Shown here: positions 41,121-49,938 of the stretch, one piece after another | Numbering within the stretch: the first letter of the stretch is position 1 | Layout of the letters: every line of letters starts with the position of its first letter | Origin: CAZWVM01 sp964637705 | GTDB taxonomy: Bacteria; UBA8481 | NCBI GenBank assembly: GCA_964637705.1 | Contig: CAZWVM010000002.1 | Coordinates: 1 to 64,000, forward strand | Length of the DNA stretch: 64,000 nucleotides | Reading direction: 5' to 3' | Position numbers and translations under genes: made by a program | The notes under the pieces: model-generated | Databases searched by the model: none | Told to the model about the DNA's origin: nothing | The model's input: the letters and a program-made list of their open reading frames with translations, nothing else

Positions 41121-42641
41121 GTGAGCGAGGCGCCGCGCCGCGTCGGCTCCCGCGCCCTCTCGATGGGGGCCGGCGTCGCCCTTTCACGCCTCACCGGGCT
41201 CCTTCGCGAACAGAGCTTCGCCTACCTCTTCGGCGCCTCCGCGGCGACACAGGCCTTCGTCGCCGCTTTCCGCCTGCCGAACTTCTTCCGTGACCTCCTC
41301 GCCGAGAACGTCGCGACGGCGGCGGTCCTGCCGGCCTACGTCGGCGTGAGGGAGAAGGAGGGACGTGAAGCGGCGGGGCGATTCGCCGCCTCGGTCCTCG
41401 CCCTGGTCCTCGTCGCCTCCGCCCTCATCGCCTCCCTCGGAATCCTCTTCGCGGAACCACTCTGCCGGCTGGTCACGCCGGGTTTCGTCGGGGACGCGGA
41501 ACGCTTCGGGCTCGTCGTGACGCTGACGCGCTGGCTCTTCCCGTTCCTGGCCTTCATCGCGGTGGCGGCCTTCTTCCAGGCGATCCAGAACGCCGAGAAC
41601 CGCTTCTTCGTTCCGGCCGTTTCAACGGCCGTGCTGAACCTCGTCTTCATCGCCTCCGGGTGGCTCCTCGTCTCCATGGCCGATCCGCCGATCCTGGGCA
41701 TGGCCTGGGGCGCGCTTCTCGGGGGAGCGGCCGCGGTCGCGGTGCTGGCGCCCGGCTATGTACGCGCGGCGGGCCGGCTCTCCCTGTCGTCCTTCCGTGG
41801 AAAGCCCGAGATTCGCGAGATGCTGAAGCTGGCCGCGCCGGTGGTCGTCGGCGTGGCGGCGACGGACGTGAACGTCCTCGTGAACACGCTCATGGCCTCG
41901 CTGGCCGAGGACGGAGCGATCGCCTACCTGAATTTCAGTTACCGCATCATGCATCTTCCGTTGGGGCTCATCGCCGTCTCGCTCGGCACCGCGGCGCTTC
42001 CGGCCCTGGCGCGCGCCCACGCGAAGGCGGATGAGGGCGAGTATCGCGCAACGCTCGCGGACGCCCTCGGCTACGCGCTCCGCTACGCCCTGCCCGCCGC
42101 GACGGGGATGGTGCTGTTGAGGACCGACGTCGTCGCCGCGCTGTACGGCTATGGCCGCTTCTCGGCCGCGGACGTGAACGCGACGGCCCTCGCGCTCGCG
42201 GCCTACAGCGCCGGCATTCCGGCCTTCGCGCTCAACCGGATCCTGTCGCCGGCCTTTTACGCGCGCAAGGAATCGAGGACGCCGGTGACGTTCGGGGTCG
42301 TATCGGTCGGAGTGAACATCCTGTTGAACGTCGCGGCTCTCCTCGCGGGCGCCGGCTTCTTCGGCATCGCCCTGGCCGCCTCCGCGGCCGGTTACGTGCA
42401 GACGGCGCTTCTCGCCACGACGCTCCGCCGGCGGGCCGGGGGCATCGGAGGCCGCCGCCTGCCGGGAATCCTCGTCTCGTCGCTCGGCGGCCTCGCGGCG
42501 CTCGCCGCCGCCGTGGCGATCCCGGCGACTCTCGGGATCGGAGCCGTCATTCCCCGGCTCGGTCTTTCGATCCTTCTCGGGGGCGTTTCCTACCTGGCGG
42601 TCGAATCGCTGCTGAGGCGTCTCATCGCGAGAAACGCCTGA
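41121..42641 (+). CDS. murJ: Lipid II flippase MurJ
   Basis: The 506-residue protein has about 14 helices and the MurJ/MviN motifs: ALSRLTGLLREQSFAYLFGA, AFVAAFRLPNFFRDLLAENV, RILSPAFYARKESRTPVTFG. It flips the peptidoglycan precursor lipid II across the inner membrane. GTG at 41121 lies 20 bases after the preceding stop. It converges with flgL. Confidence 0.95.
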   Translation: MSEAPRRVGSRALSMGAGVALSRLTGLLREQSFAYLFGASAATQAFVAAFRLPNFFRDLLAENVATAAVLPAYVGVREKEGREAAGRFAASVLALVLVASALIASLGILFAEPLCRLVTPGFVGDAERFGLVVTLTRWLFPFLAFIAVAAFFQAIQNAENRFFVPAVSTAVLNLVFIASGWLLVSMADPPILGMAWGALLGGAAAVAVLAPGYVRAAGRLSLSSFRGKPEIREMLKLAAPVVVGVAATDVNVLVNTLMASLAEDGAIAYLNFSYRIMHLPLGLIAVSLGTAALPALARAHAKADEGEYRATLADALGYALRYALPAATGMVLLRTDVVAALYGYGRFSAADVNATALALAAYSAGIPAFALNRILSPAFYARKESRTPVTFGVVSVGVNILLNVAALLAGAGFFGIALAASAAGYVQTALLATTLRRRAGGIGGRRLPGILVSSLGGLAALAAAVAIPATLGIGAVIPRLGLSILLGGVSYLAVESLLRRLIARNA

Positions 42642-42666
42642 CCCGGGATAGCCGGGCCGTCACTCA

Positions 42667-44256
42667 CTAGAAATATTTCAGCAGGTTCTCGAGGGGGAGA
42701 TTGCCGGCGGCGCCGAGCGCGGTCTGGAGCTTGAGCTGGGCCTGGCGCAGATCGGAGACGGCCTTGCCGTAGTCGAGGTCTTCATTGTCGGAGATGATCT
42801 TCTTCGCGTATGCCATGAGGTTCTCCTCGCGGTCCGCCGCGAGTTCCAGCCGTCGCGCCATGCCGCCGATGTCGCCCACGGCGTCGTTCATGTGCGCCAG
42901 GCCCCGGTCCAGTTCCCCGAGGCGGTCCGTGCGGATCGCCTCGAAGCGACCGTTCTCGAGGTCGTCGATCGCCCGGATGAGGACGTCGAAGATCGAGAGA
43001 TCCTCCGTGGCGCCCGCGCCGTTGTTCGCCGGCGCGTTCGCGGTCTCGTCCTTGATCCCGAGCCGCGCGAGAAACCGGCCCGATCCCTCGTCGTCGGTGA
43101 TCAACTGGTCGGGCTCGGCCGATGCGATGCGGAGCCGGTAGGCGAGGGGAGAACGGCTGGAGAGATTGTCGGGCGCCGGGACGCCGGAGGTCGCGCCGAG
43201 AAGCCGCAACGCGTCGGAGGAACCGCTCCGGGTGTCGTCGACCTCGAGGCCGCCGTCGAGCCGCAGGGCGTAGCCGCCCGCGACCGCCTCGGCCGAGGCC
43301 GTGACGCCGGTGGAACCGGAGACGGAGTTGAAGGCCGCGACCACCTGGTCGAGACTCGCCCCCGCGGGGATGGCGATCGTCGTGCCGTTGACGACGAGAT
43401 GGCCGGCGGTCGCCGCCGTGGCGGCGGCCGACGCTGCGACGGTCGCCGTGCCGGTCAACGTGCCTTCCACCGAGGCCGTCACCTCGGGGGCCTTGTCGTT
43501 GATCCGCGCGGCGATGTCGAGGAGGCTGTCGTTCGCGGTGTCGAAGGAGATGCGTCGGCCCTGGACAGTGAAATACCCGGTCGCGTCGCCGTCCGGGAAG
43601 TCGGCGACGCTGTTTCCGTCGTCGTCCACGTCTCCGATCGCCTGGCCGGGATAGCGGACGTCGAAGGAGGAATCGATCCGGTCCGGATCGACCTGGAAGA
43701 GTTTCGAGCCGATGAAGTTGACGTCGATCGTCGAGTTCTCGCCGATCGCCCGCTGCATCGGGGTCTTGTTGCCCCGGTAGATCACGTGAGTGACGTCGCC
43801 GTTCGCATCCTTCACGGCCTCGAAGGGGTCGGTGTCGGTCTTCGTTCCCCCGAAGATCTTCCCGTCCACCGTCTCTGAGTTCGCGAACTGGATCAGGCTG
43901 TCCAGGGTTTGCCTCAGCTCCTGGGCCGTGAGGCGAAGGTCGGCGGTGGTGTAGGAGTCGTTTCCGTTGCGCACCAGGAGCGTGCGCGTCTGCTGCAGGA
44001 GCCCCACGACGCGCTGTACCGCGGCCTCGTTGTTCTCCAGGAACCGCGTGGCGTCGCTGATGTTGCGGACATACTGCTCCCGGCCCCGCAGCGCGGACTT
44101 GAAGCGCGCCGCCGTGACGAAGCGAAGGGGGTCGTCGGAAGGCTTGTAGACCTCCTTGCCGCTCGAGATCTTCTCCGTCGCCCGGGCCTCGTCTTCCGCC
44201 GCGGCCTGGAGCGCCGCGAGGGAGTCGATCTTCATCATGGATTCCGTGACGCGCAT
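42667..44256 (-). CDS. flgL: Flagellar hook-associated protein 3 FlgL
   Basis: The 529-residue protein has the flagellin-family N terminus with heptad repeats (ATEKISSGKEVYKPSDDPLR; REQYVRNISDATRFLENNEA) and C-terminal D0 helix (MAYAKKIISDNEDLDYGKAV; LQTALGAAGNLPLENLLKYF). A variable central region holds a FlgI-Ig-like segment (ASLDQVVAAFNSVSGSTG). It joins hook and filament outside the cell. Its usual partner flgK is not adjacent. The ATG has no ribosome site and lies 11 bases after a GCCGATAT minus-10 element, so it may be a leaderless flagellar late gene. Confidence 0.93.
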   Translation of the reverse strand: MRVTESMMKIDSLAALQAAAEDEARATEKISSGKEVYKPSDDPLRFVTAARFKSALRGREQYVRNISDATRFLENNEAAVQRVVGLLQQTRTLLVRNGNDSYTTADLRLTAQELRQTLDSLIQFANSETVDGKIFGGTKTDTDPFEAVKDANGDVTHVIYRGNKTPMQRAIGENSTIDVNFIGSKLFQVDPDRIDSSFDVRYPGQAIGDVDDDGNSVADFPDGDATGYFTVQGRRISFDTANDSLLDIAARINDKAPEVTASVEGTLTGTATVAASAAATAATAGHLVVNGTTIAIPAGASLDQVVAAFNSVSGSTGVTASAEAVAGGYALRLDGGLEVDDTRSGSSDALRLLGATSGVPAPDNLSSRSPLAYRLRIASAEPDQLITDDEGSGRFLARLGIKDETANAPANNGAGATEDLSIFDVLIRAIDDLENGRFEAIRTDRLGELDRGLAHMNDAVGDIGGMARRLELAADREENLMAYAKKIISDNEDLDYGKAVSDLRQAQLKLQTALGAAGNLPLENLLKYF

Positions 44257-44267
44257 AGTTGGTATCT

Positions 44268-44291
44268 ATATCGGCAGAATCGGGGGCTTTA
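44268..44291 (-). promoter_or_regulatory. Sigma-28-like promoter of flgL
   Basis: On the minus strand TAAA, 12 bases, GCCGATAT. The minus-10 element is essentially perfect. The spacing is shorter than the usual 14-16 bases, so the true minus-35 may be a poorer match further upstream. Confidence 0.5.
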
Positions 44292-44356
44292 ATCTCACTT
44301 TTTCAGCGCGGCGCGATGATCGGGGAATGACGTAACTGATGTATTTGGAATCGGGT

Positions 44357-44773
44357 TCAGCGCGAGATGAGCTGGTCCATGCTGAAGGTGTCGTCGGATT
44401 CGTGAGCGAGCGTCCAGGCGGCCAGGAAGATGTAGAGGAAGATCGAGGCCACGGTCGCGTGGTTTCCCAGGAGGATCTGGCCGAAACCGAGGGAGAGAAG
44501 GAGGAGCCCGGTGGTGAAAAGCGCGATCCTCCGGTAGAGGCCCGCGAGGAGGAAGAGACCGAGGCCGAGTTCGGCGAAGGGCAAACCGTAGGCGTAGGGC
44601 ATGAGGGACCACGACGGCAGGAAGGTCTTCTCGAATTCCTTGACGATGTATTCCATGAAGCCGCGCGGCCCGGGGCCGAGGAACTTGTTCAGTCCCGCGA
44701 AAAAGAAGAGCATGCCCAGGGCCGTCCGGGTGAGAAGGGGCGCCAGGGTCCGGTTCAGGGGCGTCTCGTTCAT
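44357..44773 (-). CDS. DoxX-family membrane protein
   Basis: The 138-residue protein has four helices in the DoxX pattern (TALGMLFFFAGLNKFLGPG; PFAELGLGLFLLAGLYRR; LLLSLGFGQILLG; IFLYIFLAAWTL). The family includes quinone- or thiosulfate-linked oxidoreductase subunits and many proteins of unknown role. ATG at 44773 is preferred to upstream codons because the sequence before it has no coding character. It is divergent from a peroxiredoxin-like gene, which may hint at a shared redox role. Confidence 0.85.
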   Translation of the reverse strand: MNETPLNRTLAPLLTRTALGMLFFFAGLNKFLGPGPRGFMEYIVKEFEKTFLPSWSLMPYAYGLPFAELGLGLFLLAGLYRRIALFTTGLLLLSLGFGQILLGNHATVASIFLYIFLAAWTLAHESDDTFSMDQLISR

Positions 44774-44886
44774 GGGGGAATTGTACGCCGGCGGGCCGGC
44801 CCGCGCAATCTTCGATAACCCTCGACGCCTCGGCATCCGGTGTCGGTGCTCTTGGAATCGGGGCGTGCTCTGGTTACACTTCCCCC

Positions 44887-45441
44887 ATGGCGCTCATCAC
44901 TCAGAACGATCAACCGTTGCCCCTCGGATCGACCATCCCGGAATTCACTCTCGAGGACACGACGAGACGGCACGTCGGCACGAAGACCCTGTCGGGAGGG
45001 AGGGGCGCGGTCGTCTTCTTCACCTGCAACCACTGTCCCTATGTCCGCGGTTACGAGGACCGCTTTCTTTCCCTCGCGCGATTGACGATGCCGCGCGGCC
45101 TGAACTGGCTCGGGATCAACCCCAATGCGGCCCATCCCAACTACCCCGACGACTCGATCACCGAGATGGAGGCGCGGGTGAAGGAGAAGCAGTATCCCTT
45201 CCCGTACGCGGCCGACCTGGAGCAGACCGTCGCCCGCGCCTTCGGCGCGGCCTGCACGCCCGAGTTCTTCCTCTTCGACGCCTCGCGGCGCCTGGCCTTC
45301 ACGGGGCGGCTTGACGATGAAATGGAGGCGTCGAGGGCGACAAGGCATTACCTAGCGGACGCCTGCGAGGACGTGATCGCCGGTCGTCCCGTGGCCGTGC
45401 CGAAAGCGCATCCCATCGGCTGTTCGATCAAGTGGATCTGA
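44887..45441 (+). CDS. Peroxiredoxin/thioredoxin-like protein
   Basis: The 184-residue protein has a thioredoxin fold with the motif VVFFTCNHCPYVRGYEDRF (CxxC at about residues 46-49), characteristic of the cytoplasmic PRX-like 1 group of AhpC/TSA relatives. ACTPEFFLFD supplies the cis-Pro-like site. It probably reduces peroxides or disulfides; the substrate is unknown. No Shine-Dalgarno precedes the ATG, and TTGGAA-N16-TTACAC ends only six bases upstream, so the transcript may be leaderless. It is followed by the aminotransferase gene. Confidence 0.85.
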   Translation: MALITQNDQPLPLGSTIPEFTLEDTTRRHVGTKTLSGGRGAVVFFTCNHCPYVRGYEDRFLSLARLTMPRGLNWLGINPNAAHPNYPDDSITEMEARVKEKQYPFPYAADLEQTVARAFGAACTPEFFLFDASRRLAFTGRLDDEMEASRATRHYLADACEDVIAGRPVAVPKAHPIGCSIKWI

Positions 45442-45452
45442 GCCTGCGCCCG

Positions 45453-46289
45453 ATGACGTCGACCCGCCCGGCCCTCGTCTACCTCAATGGCCGCTTCCTC
45501 CCGCGCGCGGAGGCGATGATCTCTCCGGAAGACCGGGGATTTCTCCTCGGTGACGGGGTCTTCGACACCTTGCGCACTTACAACGGCCGCTACTTCCGCT
45601 TCGCGGAGCACGCGCGCCGGTTCTTCCGGGGTCTCGAGGAGACGCGGATACGCGTCCCCTTCTCCGAATCGGAGTTGAAGGGCATTCTCGACCGGCTCCA
45701 TTCCGAAAACGGCCTGCCCGATTCCGTGGCGCGCGTCACCGTCACGCGCGGACCGGGCCTCGGCGGTTACCGCTTTGATCCCGATTCATCTCCCACGATC
45801 TATGCCTCCCTGCGCCCCGTGCCCGACGTGGCCGCCCTTCGCGCCGCCGGCGTCACGCTCTCGGTATCGGGCATTCCACGTCCCCTGCCCTTTCTCTCCG
45901 TCGTCAAGACGACCTCCGTCGGCGCGATGGCGCTCGCCCGCAGTCTCGCTTCGACCTACGAGGTCGTCATGACGGATGCGCACGGAGACGTGGCCGAATG
46001 CTCCGCCGCCTCGCTCTTTCTCCTCCGCGGCGGCCGCCTTCTTTCGCCGCCCGCCAGGAATCTTCTTCCGAGCGTGACGCGAAGCGTCATCGAGGAGGAC
46101 CACCCGATCGCGGAGGAGAGGATCACGGTCGAGGACCTGCATGCGGCCGACGCGATCCTCGTCTCCAGCACCTCCACCGGCCCCCTGCCGGTCTCGCGCC
46201 TCGACGACCGGTTTTTTCCCGTCGACGCCCCGCCGGTCCGGGCGATTCTCGAGGACTACGACCGTCGCGTGCGCGCCGAGTGCGGATGA
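45453..46289 (+). CDS. Class IV aminotransferase (PabC/D-amino-acid transaminase type)
   Basis: The product, about 278 residues, has the fold-type IV PLP motifs: VYLNGRFLPRAEAMISPEDR, GFLLGDGVFDTLRTYNG, the catalytic lysine in VVKTTSVGAMALARS and the phosphate cup AECSAASLFLL. The family covers branched-chain aminotransferases, D-alanine aminotransferase and 4-amino-4-deoxychorismate lyase. The absence of branched-chain-specific features and the short length favour PabC or DAAT type, but I cannot decide. An in-frame GTG at 45432 would overlap the preceding gene. The stop overlaps the SDR gene (ATGA). Confidence 0.86.
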   Translation: MTSTRPALVYLNGRFLPRAEAMISPEDRGFLLGDGVFDTLRTYNGRYFRFAEHARRFFRGLEETRIRVPFSESELKGILDRLHSENGLPDSVARVTVTRGPGLGGYRFDPDSSPTIYASLRPVPDVAALRAAGVTLSVSGIPRPLPFLSVVKTTSVGAMALARSLASTYEVVMTDAHGDVAECSAASLFLLRGGRLLSPPARNLLPSVTRSVIEEDHPIAEERITVEDLHAADAILVSSTSTGPLPVSRLDDRFFPVDAPPVRAILEDYDRRVRAECG

Positions 46290-46987
46290 CGAATCGCGTC
46301 CGCCCGGTCGCCTGCGTGACCGGGGCATCGAGGGGCCTGGGCCGGCGCATCGCCGAGACCCTCGCCCCGACCCACGATCTCGCGCTCGGTTTTCACCGGA
46401 CGGCGATTGACGGGTTTCCCGAGGCCCTGCGCTTCGGAGGCGACATCGCCGATCCCGCGACCTCGCGGCGGGCGGTGGACTCGATCCGGGAGCGCTTCGG
46501 CCGGCTCGATCTCTTCGTGCCCAACGCCGGCTTCGTCGCGGACCGCCGCTTCGGAGAGATCACGGACGACGAGTGGGACCGGCACCTGCGCGTGAACCTC
46601 GACGGCGTCTTTCACGGCCTGCGCGCCTTCGGGCCGTTACTGGAGTCGTCGTCTGGCACGGCGATCGTCGTCTCGTCGCTCCTCGCGCGGCGCGGGGCGA
46701 CGGGCGCAGCGGCCTACGCCGCCGCCAAGGCGGCCGTGATCGGTCTCGCGCTCTCCGCAGCGAGGGAATGGGCGCCGCGCGTGAGGGTGAACATCGTCCT
46801 GCCGGGCTATCTCGAGACCGATATGGGACTCGCTTCGCCGCGCGCCCTCGACCGCGCTCGCGAGGAACATCTCCTGAAGCGGACGGGTTCGATCGAGGAC
46901 GCGGCTCGCCTTGTCGCCTTTGTGGCGACGTTGTCGGGCGTGACCGGGCAGGTCTTCTCGGCGGACGGGAGACTTGCGCGATGGTGA
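46286..46987 (+). CDS. FabG-like short-chain dehydrogenase/reductase
   Basis: The 233-residue protein has the SDR cofactor motif VTGASRGLGRRIAE, NAG in FVPNAGFVAD, the catalytic Ser in VVSSLLARRGATG and YxxxK in AAYAAAKAAVIGL, with PGYLETDM after it. FabG-type enzymes reduce 3-oxoacyl-ACP with NADPH. It lies between a class IV aminotransferase and a ketosynthase gene with start/stop overlaps on both sides, so it probably acts on the ketosynthase product. Confidence 0.9.
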   Translation: MTNRVRPVACVTGASRGLGRRIAETLAPTHDLALGFHRTAIDGFPEALRFGGDIADPATSRRAVDSIRERFGRLDLFVPNAGFVADRRFGEITDDEWDRHLRVNLDGVFHGLRAFGPLLESSSGTAIVVSSLLARRGATGAAAYAAAKAAVIGLALSAAREWAPRVRVNIVLPGYLETDMGLASPRALDRAREEHLLKRTGSIEDAARLVAFVATLSGVTGQVFSADGRLARW

Positions 46988-48057
46988 CGGAGCCGGACGT
47001 CGTCGTCGTCTCGAGCGCCTTGCGGCTCGCCTCGAACGAGGTCCTCGACGATGCGCGCCCGCGTCGCCTCCCGGCGCGCGTCTCCGGCGACCGGTCGACG
47101 AGCCTCGCGCTCGAATTGGCGGATGAGGCCTGGAATGCGGCCGGAATCGCACCGCGGCCCGAGCGCGTCGGTTCGACGCTTTCCGTCTCGAAGCTCGCCC
47201 TCGAAGGACTGCTGCGCGCGATGGACGCGGGCGGCATCACGGCCGAGGCCTGGCGCGACTTCGTGGCGCCGCGGCTGGCGCCCTCGCACGCGCGGGGCCC
47301 CGTCGTCACGACCGTCGCCGCCTGCGCGACGGGCCTCTTCTCCTGGATCCGCGCCGCGCGTCTCCTGCGGAACGACGAGTGTGACGCGGTGATCGCGGGC
47401 GCGGCCGAGGGAACCCTCCACGACTTCGTGACCGCCGGCTTCTCGGCCATGGGTGTTCTCTCCCGCACGCGGCCCCGCCCTTTCGACCGCCGCCGCGACG
47501 GTTTCGTGCCGTGCGAGGGCGGCGCCGCCGTTGTCCTGATGCGTGAACAGGACGCCCGCGCCGAGGGATTGAGACCGCTCGCCCGGGTGCGCGGGTGGCA
47601 CACGGCCGCCTCGGCCGGGCACCCGGTGGCCACGGAGGAGGGAGGGACCGCGATCCATTCGCTCGTGACCCGGTCGTTGAAGATGAGCGGCCTCGCGCCG
47701 GACGACCTTGGCTACATCCATCTGCACGGCACCGGGACCCGGCAGAACGACGCGGCGGAGGCCGCAACCCTGCGCCGGCTCTACGACGCGAGGGACGCGC
47801 GCGTCCCGGCTTCCTCCACGAAGGGATTGACCGGGCACTGTCTCGGGGCGGCCGGCGCGGTCGAGGCGGTCCTGGCGGTGAATGCGTTGCGAGATCGGGT
47901 CGCGCCGCCGAACCACGGGCTCGAGGAACCGGCCGAGGAATGCCACTCGGCGTGCCTGATCCGCGAGCCCGAGCCGATCGAGCGCGGGATCGCTCTCGTT
48001 CTCTCCTACGGCTTCGGGGGGCACCAGGCCGCGCTCGTTCTGGAGGCGGCCGCGTGA
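46981..48057 (+). CDS. Beta-ketoacyl-ACP synthase, FabF-like
   Basis: The 358-residue protein keeps the Cys-His-His triad of condensing enzymes: Cys in TTVAACATGLFSW, His in YIHLHGTGTRQND and His in STKGLTGHCLGAAGA. RPFDRRRDGFVPCEGGAAVV and LSYGFGGHQAALVLE also match FabF. It is about 50 residues shorter than FabF, mainly near the N terminus, as in ketosynthases of dedicated pathways. It overlaps the SDR gene by seven bases and the alpha-oxoamine synthase gene by four. No acyl carrier protein gene is nearby. Confidence 0.9.
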   Translation: MVTEPDVVVVSSALRLASNEVLDDARPRRLPARVSGDRSTSLALELADEAWNAAGIAPRPERVGSTLSVSKLALEGLLRAMDAGGITAEAWRDFVAPRLAPSHARGPVVTTVAACATGLFSWIRAARLLRNDECDAVIAGAAEGTLHDFVTAGFSAMGVLSRTRPRPFDRRRDGFVPCEGGAAVVLMREQDARAEGLRPLARVRGWHTAASAGHPVATEEGGTAIHSLVTRSLKMSGLAPDDLGYIHLHGTGTRQNDAAEAATLRRLYDARDARVPASSTKGLTGHCLGAAGAVEAVLAVNALRDRVAPPNHGLEEPAEECHSACLIREPEPIERGIALVLSYGFGGHQAALVLEAAA

Positions 48058-49268
48058 CGAGGGACGGCCTTGACGGGATCCGCGGCGAGCTGGCCGGGAT
48101 CGCGCCGGAGATGAGACGCCGGATCGGGACCGTTTCTCGTGGCGCCGATCCCTATATCGTGAAGAACGGCCGCCGCCTCATCAATCTCACGTCGAACAAC
48201 TACCTCTCGCTGGCGACTCACCCGGGCGTCACGGAGGCCGCGGCGCGTGCGGCGCGGGACGAGGGCGCCGGCGCCGGATCGTCGCGGCTCATCGCGGGCA
48301 CATCCCCGGGCGTCTCCGCGCTCGAAGAGGAACTCGCCGCGCTCAAGGGCGCGGAGCGCGCCCTCGTCACGACATCCGGTTTCGCCGCCGCTCTCGCGGC
48401 CCTGCCGGCCCTCGTCGGGAAGGGCGACGGGATCGCCCTGGAGAAGGGGTGCCACGCCTGCCTCATCGCCGCCGCGCGGCTCTCATCGGCGCGCATCGTC
48501 GTCTTCCGGCGCGGCCGGCCGGAGTCGTTGGAGCGCGCCCTGGGGCGCCTGAGGCCGTCCACGCGCCGGCTCCTCGTCGTTCTCGACGGCGTGCACTCGA
48601 TGGACGGCGACATCGCGCCTCTGCCGGCGCTCCTGCCGATCGTCGAACGGCACGACGCGTTCCTGTTCGTCGATGATGCGCACGCGACCGGGACCCTGGG
48701 ACCGGCAGGCGAGGGCACGTTCGCCCACCACGGGATTCGCCCGCCCGAGACGGCGATCCAGATGGGCACCCTGTCCAAGGCGCTGGGCAGCCAGGGCGGA
48801 TACATCGCCGCGGCCGCGCCGATCGTCGAACTCCTCGTCCAGCGCGCCGCCGCCTTCATCTACACGACCGGCCTCGCGCCGGCCTGCGCCGCCGCGGCCC
48901 GCGCGGCTCTCGATGTCATGAAACGGGAGCCGGAGCGGATCGAGCGTCTCCGGCGGAATACGCGGGTCTTCGCCGAGGCGGCGGGGTTGCGCACCACGGG
49001 CACGCCGATCCTGCCGCTCGTTGTCGGGGAACCCGGTGCGGCTCTGGCCCTGTCACGCGAGATCGAGGAGGCGGGAGCCCTGGTCCTGCCGATCCGTCCC
49101 CCGACCGTGCCTCTCGGCACGGCGCGACTGCGATTCTCCCTGCAGTCAGACCACGGGATCCTCGTCGAGGGATCGGATCATGCCGCGGAGGAGCGATATC
49201 TCGTTCTGGTTCGGCGTCGCGCGGCCGAAGAGATCGCGAATGCGCCGGATGGCCATCTCCCGCTTTGA
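48054..49268 (+). CDS. Alpha-oxoamine synthase (BioF/Kbl/SPT family)
   Basis: The 404-residue PLP enzyme has NLTSNNYLSLATHPGV, GAGSSRLIAGTSPGVSALEE, DDAHATGTLGPAGEGTF and the Schiff-base lysine in MGTLSKALGSQGGY. The family condenses an amino acid with an acyl thioester (BioF alanine + pimeloyl-ACP; Kbl glycine + acetyl-CoA; SPT serine + acyl-CoA). With a ketosynthase and SDR in the same operon, the acyl partner may be made locally. The last 40 residues are antisense to the trmJ 3' end and unlike the usual C terminus, so the end may be altered. Confidence 0.88.
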   Translation: MTRDGLDGIRGELAGIAPEMRRRIGTVSRGADPYIVKNGRRLINLTSNNYLSLATHPGVTEAAARAARDEGAGAGSSRLIAGTSPGVSALEEELAALKGAERALVTTSGFAAALAALPALVGKGDGIALEKGCHACLIAAARLSSARIVVFRRGRPESLERALGRLRPSTRRLLVVLDGVHSMDGDIAPLPALLPIVERHDAFLFVDDAHATGTLGPAGEGTFAHHGIRPPETAIQMGTLSKALGSQGGYIAAAAPIVELLVQRAAAFIYTTGLAPACAAAARAALDVMKREPERIERLRRNTRVFAEAAGLRTTGTPILPLVVGEPGAALALSREIEEAGALVLPIRPPTVPLGTARLRFSLQSDHGILVEGSDHAAEERYLVLVRRRAAEEIANAPDGHLPL

Positions 49269-49862
49269 CGGCTTGAAGAAGTCGCGCCGGTCGAGCGCCG
49301 AGGCGAGGGCCTGGATGCAGTTCTCGACCTCCCCGGCCGTGGCGGGCGTGTAGTCGTAGGATTCCATCTTCGCGCCGACCTGCCGTCTCAACTCGTAGGC
49401 CGTCACCATCACCGACTGGGCGAGGTTCAGGGAACGGAAGCGCGGGGAGGTCTTGATCCGGACGAGGACATGGGCGCGGTCGAGTTCCTCGTTCTCCAGG
49501 CCCGTCCGTTCCGTGCCGAAGAGGAAGACGACCGGCCCATGCTCGGTCGCGCGCAGGGCGTCCGCGGCGGCCTCCTCGAGCCAGATGGGCGACGCCCGGT
49601 GCTCGCGGCGCCGCGCGGAGAAGCCGAAGACCCGCACCGCGCCCTCGAGAGCCTCGTCGAGCGACTCACAGCTCTTCACGCGGCCCAGCTCCCCCAGGGC
49701 TCCGGCCGCCATCATGCGCGAATGCTCGTTGATCTCGGCGTGGGGCCGGACGAGGCGCAGGGCGCCGAGTCCCATGGCCTTCACGACGCGGGCGGCGGCG
49801 CCGATGTTGCCCGAGATCATGGGGCGGACGAGCACGGGGCGGATGCGGCTGATGCGGGGCAC
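49146..49862 (-). CDS. trmJ: SpoU-family RNA 2'-O-methyltransferase, TrmJ-like
   Basis: The 238-residue protein has SPOUT-knot motifs of the TrmJ group: PVLVRPMISGNIGAAARVVK at the N terminus, VVFLFGTERTGLENEEL, and SLNLAQSVMVTAYELRR for the AdoMet knot. A C-terminal helical extension ends in RRIRDLFGRATPNQNEISLL. TrmJ methylates the ribose at position 32 of several tRNAs. The 3' end overlaps the oppositely directed alpha-oxoamine synthase gene by 123 bases. Confidence 0.9.
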   Translation of the reverse strand: MPRISRIRPVLVRPMISGNIGAAARVVKAMGLGALRLVRPHAEINEHSRMMAAGALGELGRVKSCESLDEALEGAVRVFGFSARRREHRASPIWLEEAAADALRATEHGPVVFLFGTERTGLENEELDRAHVLVRIKTSPRFRSLNLAQSVMVTAYELRRQVGAKMESYDYTPATAGEVENCIQALASALDRRDFFKPSKREMAIRRIRDLFGRATPNQNEISLLRGMIRSLDEDPVV

Positions 49863-49938
49863 TGGACTTGTCGGAACCTCTCGCGGATAATGTCGTCCTG
49901 ACTATCGCCGAAAGGCTCCGGATTGTAAAGGACCCGCC

